8,673 nt of DNA, from contig CAYPYI010000059.1 in NCBI GenBank assembly GCA_964415085.1, positions 1 through 8,673 on the forward strand. The letters run 5' to 3'. The translations under genes and the position numbers were made by a program. The notes under the pieces were generated by a model, which had not been told where the DNA came from, did no database searches, and worked only from the letters and a program-made list of their open reading frames with translations. Of the stretch, positions 1-5,448 are shown piece after piece; position 1 is the first letter of the stretch, and each line of letters starts with the position of its first letter. The stretch comes from CAYPYI01 sp964415085 (GTDB lineage: Bacteria > Bacillota > Clostridia > Tissierellales > Tissierellaceae).

Positions 1-70
1 TTTTATATTATGTTACCAAATTGTAATTATTAATTTTTTATATTTACTTTAATACAAGCATGTTATGTAG

Positions 71-76
71 TATAAT
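71..76 (+). promoter_or_regulatory. Candidate -10 box for the LCP gene
   Basis: A perfect TATAAT lies 41 bases before the TTG start of the LCP gene. No convincing -35 box is visible at the usual distance; the closest is CTTTAA at 47-52 with an 18-base spacer. The preceding 70 bases are almost entirely A/T and hold no other feature I can name. Confidence 0.5.
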
Positions 77-105
77 TAAAAGAAATGTAAAAAAGATAAA
101 AGATT

Positions 106-113
106 AGGGTGAT
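106..113 (+). promoter_or_regulatory. Ribosome binding site fixing the TTG start of the LCP gene
   Basis: AGGGTGAT sits four bases before the TTG at 118. No ATG or GTG with comparable spacing precedes the hydrophobic N-terminus, so this site supports the TTG start. Confidence 0.7.
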
Positions 114-117
114 ATAG

Positions 118-1053
118 TTGAAAAGATTTGTAACAACTTTTCTAATATCAATACTAGTATTTTCACTAGTGTTTTTTAAAGTAGGTAGTGTGATATTAAG
201 TGATAATGGGAAAAGTGTAGCAGAAAAAGAAACTGAACTAGATGATGAGAATAAAGAAAATCTTGAAAAAGAGCCTTTAGATGAAAATGACAAAAATCTT
301 TCATTTGTACTGCTTGGTATAGATGATGGTGGATTAAAATCAAAAACTGGTGTAAGAAGTGATACTATTATGCTAGTTGACGTTAACTTTGAAACAGGTG
401 GAGTAAACTTACTTACTATACCAAGAGATACAAGAGTTGATGTAAATGGAAAAATGGATAAAATAAATCATGCTCACGCAAGAGGTGGAGCAGACTTAAC
501 ACTAGAAACAATAAATAAATTTTTACTTACAGACTTTGAAAATTATGTAAAAGTAGACTTTAAAAGTGTAATGAATATAGTAGATATAGTTGGTGGAGTT
601 AATATGAATGTACCTGTTGATATGAATTATGATGATCCAACAGCAAAACCTGAGCTTCACATACACTTAAAAAAAGGACCACAACTTTTAGATGGAAAGA
701 AAAGTCATGACGTTCTAAGATTTAGACACAACAATGGACAAGATTTTTATCCAGGTGGACACAGTAGAGAAGAAGTCCAACAACTTTGGTTAAAAGAATT
801 TGCAAAAACAGTACTTAGTCCTAAAAACATATTAAGACTTCCAAAAATTGTAGAGGCTTCATTTAAATCAGTAGATACAAATATACCTTTTACAAAAATT
901 TTGGAATATAGCTTTAAAGCAAATAAGATTGATGTAGAGAAAATAAGAATGGAAACTATACCAATTGAAGATGGTAGAAAAGTAGATGGAGTATTTTATT
1001 TCCTTGCAGATAAAGAAGACTGCAGAAGATTAGCAGATGAATTATTTAAATAA
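118..1053 (+). CDS. LytR-CpsA-Psr (LCP) family cell-wall protein
   Basis: A 311-residue LCP-family protein. The family attaches anionic polymers such as teichoic acids or capsular glycans to peptidoglycan, using polyprenyl-pyrophosphate-linked substrates on the outer face of the membrane. Residues 4-28 form one membrane anchor (N-in, signal-anchor type). Residues 30-60 are a charged, acidic linker. The LCP domain follows from about 61, with LLGIDD (65-70), GVRSDTIMLV (78-87), IPRDTRV (101-107), KINHAHARGG (115-124), a GGV turn (159-161), RFRHN (201-205) and Arg217 before a QQ pair. These Arg/Asp residues match the family's phosphate- and metal-binding positions. The C-terminal 60 residues are less conserved. 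The start is a TTG supported by AGGGTGAT. The gene is monocistronic, with its own -10 box and a strong terminator. The specific glycopolymer substrate cannot be told from sequence. Confidence 0.93.
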   Translation: MKRFVTTFLISILVFSLVFFKVGSVILSDNGKSVAEKETELDDENKENLEKEPLDENDKNLSFVLLGIDDGGLKSKTGVRSDTIMLVDVNFETGGVNLLTIPRDTRVDVNGKMDKINHAHARGGADLTLETINKFLLTDFENYVKVDFKSVMNIVDIVGGVNMNVPVDMNYDDPTAKPELHIHLKKGPQLLDGKKSHDVLRFRHNNGQDFYPGGHSREEVQQLWLKEFAKTVLSPKNILRLPKIVEASFKSVDTNIPFTKILEYSFKANKIDVEKIRMETIPIEDGRKVDGVFYFLADKEDCRRLADELFK

Positions 1054-1061
1054 CTAACTAG

Positions 1062-1094
1062 ACTTCCTAGATATATTATCTAGGAAGTTTTTTT
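1062..1094 (+). terminator. Rho-independent terminator of the LCP gene
   Basis: A perfect 12-bp inverted repeat (1062-1073 and 1077-1088) with a 3-base loop begins 8 bases after the LCP stop. It is followed directly by a T run (1088-1094). Confidence 0.93.
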
Positions 1095-1155
1095 CAATTA
1101 ATATAAAAAATATGATATCATTGTATATGTATTAGACAAATAAAAAGATATATAC

Positions 1156-1169
1156 TGGAAACGTTTACA
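1156..1169 (+). promoter_or_regulatory. Candidate cre site (CcpA operator) upstream of the threonine deaminase operon
   Basis: TGGAAACGTTTACA fits the Gram-positive catabolite-response pattern TGnAAnCGnnnnCA at every fixed position and is partly dyad-symmetric about the central CG. It lies 35 bases before the deaminase ATG and abuts a TATACT (1151-1156), so a bound CcpA-like protein would sit on or just after a promoter. No fully convincing -35/-10 pair was found: TAGACA at 1133-1138 is only 12 bases from TATACT. Repression under sugar excess is the inference. Confidence 0.6.
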
Positions 1170-1203
1170 AGGGTTTATAAATAAAATTAAGGAGTGATAA
1201 TAA

Positions 1204-2172
1204 ATGGCTATAGATATTGATTATAAGGGAATATTAGATGCAAGAGATAGACTAGAAGATTATATTGTAAAAACACCACTATTAAGAGTAGAAGCACTTG
1301 ATGAGTATTTGGGATGTGAAGTATACATAAAGCCAGAAAACTTACAAAACACAGGATCTTTTAAATTAAGGGGAGCAATGAACAGTATACTTAGTTTAGA
1401 TGAAGAACAAAGAAAAAAAGGTGTAGTAGCTTCATCTAGTGGAAATCATGCTCAGGGTGTAGCATGTGCTAGTAAGATACTTGGAATTGATGCAACAATT
1501 GTTATGCCAGAGAATGCAAATAAGGTTAAACTTGAAAATGTTAAAAATTTTGGAGCTGAAGTTTTACAAATAGGTCTTAAAGCATCAGAAAGAGATGATA
1601 AGGTTAAGGAGCTAGAAGAAACTAAAGGACTCACACAAATTCATCCATATGCTAATAAGTATGTAAAAGAAGGACAAGGTACAATAGCTTTAGAGATATT
1701 AGAAGATAATGAAGAAATAGATACAATAATTGCTCCAATAGGTGGTGGAGGATTAATATCAGGTGTATCTGTTGGAGCTAAAAACATTAAAGAGGATATT
1801 AAAATAATAGGAGTAGAACCAGAAAATGCTAACAGATATACGCTTAGTATATATGAAGATAAACCTATTAAGCTTGATAGTGTAGATACAATTGCAGATG
1901 GTACTAGAACAGATAAAGCAAATGAAATGAACTTTGAAATTATAAAAACATATGTAGATGAGATAATCAATGTTTCTGATGAAGAGATAAAAGATGCTAT
2001 GAGACTTGTAGCAAGTAAGGCAAAATTAATAATAGAACCATCATCAGCTATGGTATTTGCTTCATATTTAACTAAAAAGGGAACATGTAAAAAAACAAGT
2101 AAAGTATGCTTTATAGTATCAGGTGGAAATAATGATTTAGAAGATTTTGCTAATATATTACTAGAAAAATAA
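1204..2172 (+). CDS. tdcB: Threonine ammonia-lyase (threonine/serine deaminase), short catabolic form
   Basis: A 322-residue PLP enzyme of the tryptophan-synthase-beta fold. It converts threonine to 2-oxobutanoate and ammonia, and probably serine to pyruvate. The PLP Schiff-base lysine is K54 in GSFKLRGA (51-58). The substrate/PLP loop SSSGNHAQG is at 77-85, the glycine-rich phosphate-binding loop GGGGLISG at 180-187, and the late SGGN motif at 307-310. The length matches catabolic TdcB-type enzymes. There is no C-terminal ACT domain, so it should not have the isoleucine feedback control of biosynthetic IlvA. An odd point is ADGTRTDKANEMNF (231-244), where most relatives have ADGxAVKxPG. A related dehydratase or racemase therefore cannot be fully excluded. 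The start is supported by AAGGAGTGAT at 1189-1198. It is the first gene of a four-gene unit, 11 bases before ridA, and lies under a candidate cre site. Confidence 0.88.
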   Translation: MAIDIDYKGILDARDRLEDYIVKTPLLRVEALDEYLGCEVYIKPENLQNTGSFKLRGAMNSILSLDEEQRKKGVVASSSGNHAQGVACASKILGIDATIVMPENANKVKLENVKNFGAEVLQIGLKASERDDKVKELEETKGLTQIHPYANKYVKEGQGTIALEILEDNEEIDTIIAPIGGGGLISGVSVGAKNIKEDIKIIGVEPENANRYTLSIYEDKPIKLDSVDTIADGTRTDKANEMNFEIIKTYVDEIINVSDEEIKDAMRLVASKAKLIIEPSSAMVFASYLTKKGTCKKTSKVCFIVSGGNNDLEDFANILLEK

Positions 2173-2183
2173 AGGAGGAGCTT

Positions 2184-2558
2184 ATGGAATTTCATAAAAT
2201 TAAGGATGCGAAAGATCCAAAAGGACATTATACACCAGCAGTTTCCTATAATGGAGTGTTATATATTTCTGGACAAGTTCCAACAGATCCTATAACAGGA
2301 GAAAAGTTTGGAGATACTTTAGAAGAACAGTTTAAAGGGATTCTAAATAATATAGATAATCTATTAAAAGATAATAATACTAGTAGAGATAATGTATTAA
2401 AGGTGAGTATATATGTATCAGACTCAAAATACTGGGGTGAAATTAACGAAATATATAAAGATTTCTTTAAAAATCATAAACCTGCAAGAATAATTGTACC
2501 AGCAGGTGAGTTTAGAAATGGTTATCTAGTAGAAGTTGAGGCTATAGCTAAGATATAA
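2184..2558 (+). CDS. ridA: RidA family enamine/imine deaminase
   Basis: A 124-residue RidA (YjgF/YER057c/UK114) protein, usually a cytosolic trimer. It hydrolyses 2-aminoacrylate and 2-iminobutanoate, the reactive products of serine/threonine dehydratases, protecting PLP enzymes from damage. Family hallmarks are YISGQVP (27-33), the catalytic arginine R102 in HKPARIIV, and the C-terminal stretch GYLVEVEAIAKI with E117. The length is the family standard. The Shine-Dalgarno AAAGGAGG (2171-2178) overlaps the stop of the deaminase gene, and only 11 bases separate the genes, so they are almost certainly co-transcribed and perhaps translationally coupled. Its position right behind a threonine deaminase recalls the tdcB/tdcF pairing in enterobacteria and strongly supports the substrate assignment. 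Confidence 0.95.
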   Translation: MEFHKIKDAKDPKGHYTPAVSYNGVLYISGQVPTDPITGEKFGDTLEEQFKGILNNIDNLLKDNNTSRDNVLKVSIYVSDSKYWGEINEIYKDFFKNHKPARIIVPAGEFRNGYLVEVEAIAKI

Positions 2559-2565
2559 TTATTTA

Positions 2566-2593
2566 GTGACTTATTTTTTAAAAAAGATATAAT
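2566..2593 (+). promoter_or_regulatory. Possible internal promoter before the DUF436 gene
   Basis: GTGACT (2566-2571, 4 of 6 matches to TTGACA) and a perfect TATAAT (2588-2593) are 16 bases apart, in the 56-base gap between ridA and the next gene. The -10 lies in a 12-base direct repeat, AAGATATAATTA, at 2550-2561 and 2584-2595. The first copy overlaps the end of ridA. In DNA this AT-rich the call is tentative. Confidence 0.42.
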
Positions 2594-2601
2594 TAATATT
2601 T

Positions 2602-2608
2602 AGAGGTG
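2602..2608 (+). promoter_or_regulatory. Ribosome binding site deciding the DUF436 start
   Basis: AGAGGTG lies 6 bases before the ATG at 2615. An in-frame GTG at 2606 falls inside this site, so 2615 is the better start. Confidence 0.75.
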
Positions 2609-2614
2609 TTAAAA

Positions 2615-3157
2615 ATGGATTTAAAAAATATATATAAAGATGTAGAAAGTGTAACAAAAGAATTATTAGAAGCAGCAGAATTAAATAGTAAGGAGGGTGT
2701 AGTATTAGGAGGGAGCACTAGTGAGATAATTGGTCAATCACTAGGACAAGCAACAAACTTAGAAGTAGCACAATCAGTCGTAGAAGCATTTTATAATGTT
2801 ATTAAGGATAATGGTCTAAGTCCAATTATACAAGCCTGTGAGCACATAAATAGGGCTTTAGTAGTTGAAAGAGACTATGCGTTGAATAATAATCTTGAAA
2901 TTGTAAATGTTATTCCTGTTGAAACAGCAGGCGGAGGATTTGCAACAAGTGCTATGAAGATTTTTAAAGATCCTGTTGTAGTAGAAAATGTAAATGCAAA
3001 AGCTGGGATTGATATTGGGGATGTATTTATTGGAATGCATATTAAGGGAGTAGGAGTAGTAGTAAGAAGCGAAATAAAAGAAATTGGTAAGGCACACTTA
3101 TCAATGATTAGAACAAGACCTAAATTAATAGGTGGTGCTCGAGCAAAATATTATTAA
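2615..3157 (+). CDS. DUF436 / TIGR01440 family protein (YwlG-like)
   Basis: A 180-residue protein of the DUF436 (UPF0340, YwlG) family, whose biochemical role is not established to my knowledge. It has no signal peptide or membrane segment, so it should be cytosolic. Recognisable conserved stretches are VVLGGSTSEIIG near residues 29-40, the QACEHINRALVVER block around 81-94, the glycine-rich VETAGGGFATSA segment around 105-116, AGIDIGDVFIGMH, and a C-terminal RTRPKLIGGARAKY. The conserved Cys-Glu-His and Gly-rich loops look like a ligand or active site, but that is inference. The start at 2615 is chosen over an in-frame GTG at 2606 because AGAGGTG spans 2602-2608. It lies between ridA (56 bases upstream) and a YitT-type gene (13 bases downstream). 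In Bacillus subtilis the homologue ywlG neighbours glyA, so it again sits beside serine/threonine metabolism. Confidence 0.88.
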   Translation: MDLKNIYKDVESVTKELLEAAELNSKEGVVLGGSTSEIIGQSLGQATNLEVAQSVVEAFYNVIKDNGLSPIIQACEHINRALVVERDYALNNNLEIVNVIPVETAGGGFATSAMKIFKDPVVVENVNAKAGIDIGDVFIGMHIKGVGVVVRSEIKEIGKAHLSMIRTRPKLIGGARAKYY

Positions 3158-3161
3158 AGGA
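3156..3161 (+). promoter_or_regulatory. Ribosome binding site deciding the YitT-family start
   Basis: AAAGGA overlaps the DUF436 stop codon and is 9 bases before the ATG at 3171. It directly abuts the in-frame ATG at 3162, with no spacer. An earlier in-frame GTG at 3132 lies inside the DUF436 gene with no such site. This favours 3171. Confidence 0.65.
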
Positions 3162-3170
3162 ATGAAGTTA

Positions 3171-4028
3171 ATGGAAAAATTAAAAAAAAGCTTTGATTTA
3201 AGATCGTTTTTGTACATGAATATAGGAATACTAATAATATCTCTAGGATTTCATTTTTTCTTGATTCCGGCAGATTTAGCCGTTGGTGGTGTAACAGGTT
3301 TTGCGATTATAATTAATAATTTAGTTCCAAATCTTTCAGTAGGGCTATTAATGTTAATAGCAAATGCTGTTTTAATAGCACTATCATTTGTAACACTTGG
3401 TAAGCAGTTTAGTGGATTCACAGTTTATAATTCTTTAGCAATATCAGGTCTTGTTTCACTTTTTGAACTATTAATGCCTATGGATGGACCGATTGTAGAA
3501 GATACACTTTTAATTTTAATTTATGGTATAACTATTCAAGCCGTTGGACTTGCTATAGTATTTAATGAAAATAGTTCAACAGGTGGTACAGATATAATTG
3601 CAGCTATAATAAATAAATATTTTCATATTGATATAGGAAAATCTTTATTTATGGCAGACTTTTTAATAGCATTATCAGCTTCATACATATTTGGATTAGA
3701 AAAAGGTTTATATGCATTTTTAGGTGCATTACTTAATTCTATATTAATAGATAAGGTAATAGCTGGATTTAATACTAAAATTAAAATGGTTGTAGTAAGT
3801 GAAAAACATGATGAGATACTAGATTTTATTACTAAAGATGTAAATAGAGGTGTAACAGTTTTATATGGAGAAGGTGGTTTTTCAAAACAACCTAGAAAGG
3901 TAATAAATACACTTTTGTCTAGAAGAGAATACATAACTACTAAAAATAGAATAAGGGAAATAGATCCGAAAGCATTTATATGGGTTTCAGTAATAAATGA
4001 AGTTTTAGGAGAAGGATTTAAAGAATAA
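3171..4028 (+). CDS. YitT family membrane protein (YitT_membrane + DUF2179)
   Basis: A 285-residue integral membrane protein of the YitT family. The physiological substrate or role is unknown. About six hydrophobic segments are visible, at roughly 12-33, 40-52, 55-76, 83-103, 112-133 and 158-196 (the last probably two helices). They include the family signature SSTGGTDIIAAIINKY (135-150) and the early LAVGGVTGFAIIINN motif. A soluble C-terminal DUF2179 domain runs from about 203 to 285, with DVNRGVTVLYGEGGFS (223-238) and TTKNRIREIDPKAF (256-269). The length is typical. The start at 3171 is preferred over upstream in-frame codons at 3132 and 3162 on ribosome-site spacing. It is the last gene of the deaminase operon, 13 bases after the DUF436 stop, and is followed directly by a terminator. 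Confidence 0.9.
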   Translation: MEKLKKSFDLRSFLYMNIGILIISLGFHFFLIPADLAVGGVTGFAIIINNLVPNLSVGLLMLIANAVLIALSFVTLGKQFSGFTVYNSLAISGLVSLFELLMPMDGPIVEDTLLILIYGITIQAVGLAIVFNENSSTGGTDIIAAIINKYFHIDIGKSLFMADFLIALSASYIFGLEKGLYAFLGALLNSILIDKVIAGFNTKIKMVVVSEKHDEILDFITKDVNRGVTVLYGEGGFSKQPRKVINTLLSRREYITTKNRIREIDPKAFIWVSVINEVLGEGFKE

Positions 4029-4032
4029 ACAA

Positions 4033-4059
4033 AGCCAGCTAAATTTAGCTGGCTCTTTC
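4033..4059 (+). terminator. Terminator at the end of the deaminase-YitT operon
   Basis: A perfect 22-bp palindrome (4033-4043 / 4044-4054, with GCCAGC/GCTGGC at its base) starts 4 bases after the YitT stop and is followed by a short pyrimidine run, CTTTCT. The T run is weak. A second hairpin (4056-4064 / 4070-4078, loop TGGGG) overlaps it. Confidence 0.78.
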
Positions 4060-4078
4060 TATATTGGGGATATAGAAA

Positions 4079-4319
4079 TGTAGTTATTACTATTACTAAA
4101 AATTATAAGGGATATACCCAAATATAAGTAATGTTTTACTTAAGTTAAGAGATAGTGCTTTATCACTTAACCAAACTAAAATATTTAATAATAATACTAC
4201 ATTATATATAAAGAATTGTCAAGAATTATTACTAATATATTAAGAAATAGATAAAATCTTGTAAATCAAAAATAATATTGATAGTATAAAGAGTAATAAA
4301 TTAGATCAGGAGGAAAATA
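4079..4319 (+). other. AT-rich non-coding spacer before bofA
   Basis: No gene is visible in this spacer. It holds two small hairpins: AAGTAA/TTACTT at 4126-4131 and 4136-4141, and an imperfect one at 4144-4154 / 4161-4171 (GTTAAG/CTTAAC plus GATA/TATC around one mismatch). Weak promoter-like pairs are TTGTCA (4216-4221) with TATTAA (4238-4243), and TTGTAA (4259-4264) with TATAAA (4285-4290). Neither is good enough to choose between. Confidence 0.4.
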
Positions 4320-4565
4320 ATGGAAAGTTTAATTTCTTATATATTAGGAATATTTATTATAATTATAGTTGGAAAAATATTACTTCTTCCTTTGAAAATA
4401 ATTATGAAACTTGTAATAAATGCCCTATCTGGAGGCGTATTACTTTTTATGTTAAATATATTAGGATCAGTTCTTGGTTTTTATGTTAACATAACGCCTG
4501 TAAATGCTATTATAGCTGGAATATTTGGAGTACCGGGAGTGATATTTTTAGCCATATTTTCATAA
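4320..4565 (+). CDS. bofA: Pro-sigma-K processing inhibitor BofA family protein
   Basis: An 81-residue, almost wholly hydrophobic protein of the BofA family. In Bacillus subtilis, BofA sits in the outer forespore membrane with SpoIVFA and holds the intramembrane protease SpoIVFB inactive, delaying sigma-K maturation in the mother cell. Three hydrophobic stretches are seen (about 4-26, 33-54, 60-81). The family motifs are NALSGGVLLFMLNILG (34-49) and NITPVNAIIAGIFGVPGV (57-74). The length is typical. The start is supported by AGGAGG at 4308-4313. No spoIVFA or spoIVFB is in this window, so whether it plays the Bacillus role here is uncertain. In clostridia sigma-K control varies, and some lack the pro-sequence. 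It lies upstream of the L25 gene on the same strand, with no terminator between. Confidence 0.87.
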   Translation: MESLISYILGIFIIIIVGKILLLPLKIIMKLVINALSGGVLLFMLNILGSVLGFYVNITPVNAIIAGIFGVPGVIFLAIFS

Positions 4566-4582
4566 GGAAGTATTGTGTAAAT

Positions 4583-4615
4583 TTGCATAAAAGGGGTATA
4601 TGTGATATATATAAT
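4583..4615 (+). promoter_or_regulatory. Candidate promoter for the L25 gene
   Basis: TTGCAT (4583-4588) is followed 17 bases later by TATATA (4606-4611), which has an extended TG at 4603-4604. An overlapping perfect TATAAT lies at 4610-4615. The region is flanked by an inverted repeat, TTTGCA (4582-4587) / TGCAAA (4622-4627). Confidence 0.45.
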
Positions 4616-4641
4616 GATATGTGCAAAATTAAATAATGAAC

Positions 4642-4649
4642 AGGAGGGT
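4642..4649 (+). promoter_or_regulatory. Ribosome binding site deciding the L25 start
   Basis: AGGAGGGT lies 6 bases before the ATG at 4656. In-frame upstream codons (GTG 4602, ATG 4614 and 4620) have no such site, and the residues they add do not belong to the L25 family. Confidence 0.85.
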
Positions 4650-4655
4650 AAGCAA

Positions 4656-5300
4656 ATGTCATCAATAAAGATGAATTTACAAAGCAGAAGTGGAGTAGGA
4701 AGTAATCATGTTGACAAACTAAGAGACGCTAAGATAATCCCAGGTGTGATCTACAAAAGAGGAGAAGAAACACTTAATGTTCAAGTAGATGCAGCTGAGT
4801 TTGAGAGAGTTTATAGACAAGCAGGAACAACATCAATAATAGATTTAGATCTAGGTGGTGAGATTCACAAGGCTATAATTAAGGATTTACAAAAACATCC
4901 AGTAAAGGATCAATATTTACACATTGATTTCCAAGGATTAAGCATGAATGAAACTATAAAAATGCATATACCAATAAACTTAATTAATAGAGATAGCATA
5001 TCTTTACAGCCATCAGTTTTAGCACAAGCAATTGATGAGGTAGAAATTGAATGTCTACCAATGGATATACCAAATAGCGCAGAATATGACGTTAAAGATT
5101 TAGATTTTACAACACCAGTTTATGTTAAAGATTTAGACATAGCTAAAGATGGAAAAGTTACAATTTTAACTGACTTAGATGAAGTAGTTTGTACATTAAA
5201 CGAACCTACTTATGATGAAGAGTTAGAAGATGAATTAGCAGGAACAGAAGAAGAAGTAGATGTGGATGTACCTTTAGTTTCTGAAGAAGATGAAGAATAA
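4656..5300 (+). CDS. rplY: 50S ribosomal protein L25, long CTC/TL5 form
   Basis: A 214-residue L25/general-stress-protein CTC family member that binds 5S rRNA in the large ribosomal subunit. The N-terminal L25 domain (about 3-92) contains RDAKIIPGVIYKRGEE (23-38), the LxVQVDAAEFERVYRQAG block (40-57) and IIKDLQKHPVKDQYLHIDFQ (74-93). A second beta domain (TL5-type, about 99-182) follows. Residues 186-214 form a very acidic tail. The two-domain form is the longer one found in Bacillus Ctc and Thermus TL5, as opposed to the single-domain E. coli L25. The ATG at 4656 is chosen for its strong AGGAGGGT. It probably has its own promoter at about 4583-4615 and ends at a shared bidirectional terminator. 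Confidence 0.95.
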   Translation: MSSIKMNLQSRSGVGSNHVDKLRDAKIIPGVIYKRGEETLNVQVDAAEFERVYRQAGTTSIIDLDLGGEIHKAIIKDLQKHPVKDQYLHIDFQGLSMNETIKMHIPINLINRDSISLQPSVLAQAIDEVEIECLPMDIPNSAEYDVKDLDFTTPVYVKDLDIAKDGKVTILTDLDEVVCTLNEPTYDEELEDELAGTEEEVDVDVPLVSEEDEE

Positions 5301-5386
5301 TCAGAAGAGTAAAATAAATTGTATTAATAAGTAATAAATATTACTTTTTATATATTTAATTATAATTAAATACTATTTGTATATCA

Positions 5387-5437
5387 AAAGACTGTTACTT
5401 AACTAAATTAATAATTTAGTTTTGTACAGTCTTTTTT
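5387..5437. terminator. Bidirectional terminator between the converging L25 and nuclease genes
   Basis: AAAAGACTGT (5387-5396) pairs with ACAGTCTTTT (5426-5435). Inside it, AACTAAAT (5401-5408) pairs with ATTTAGTT (5414-5421), with a small internal loop between the two stems. On the plus strand it ends in a T run (5432-5437). On the minus strand the AAAA at 5387-5390 gives a shorter U run. Confidence 0.82.
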
Positions 5438-5448
5438 AGATTTATATA

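Noticed and set aside
1641..2228. Long open frame on the minus strand opposite the threonine deaminase gene
   Set aside because: It lies wholly over two well-supported genes, has low-complexity Ser/Ile-rich composition, matches no family I know, and has no ribosome site.
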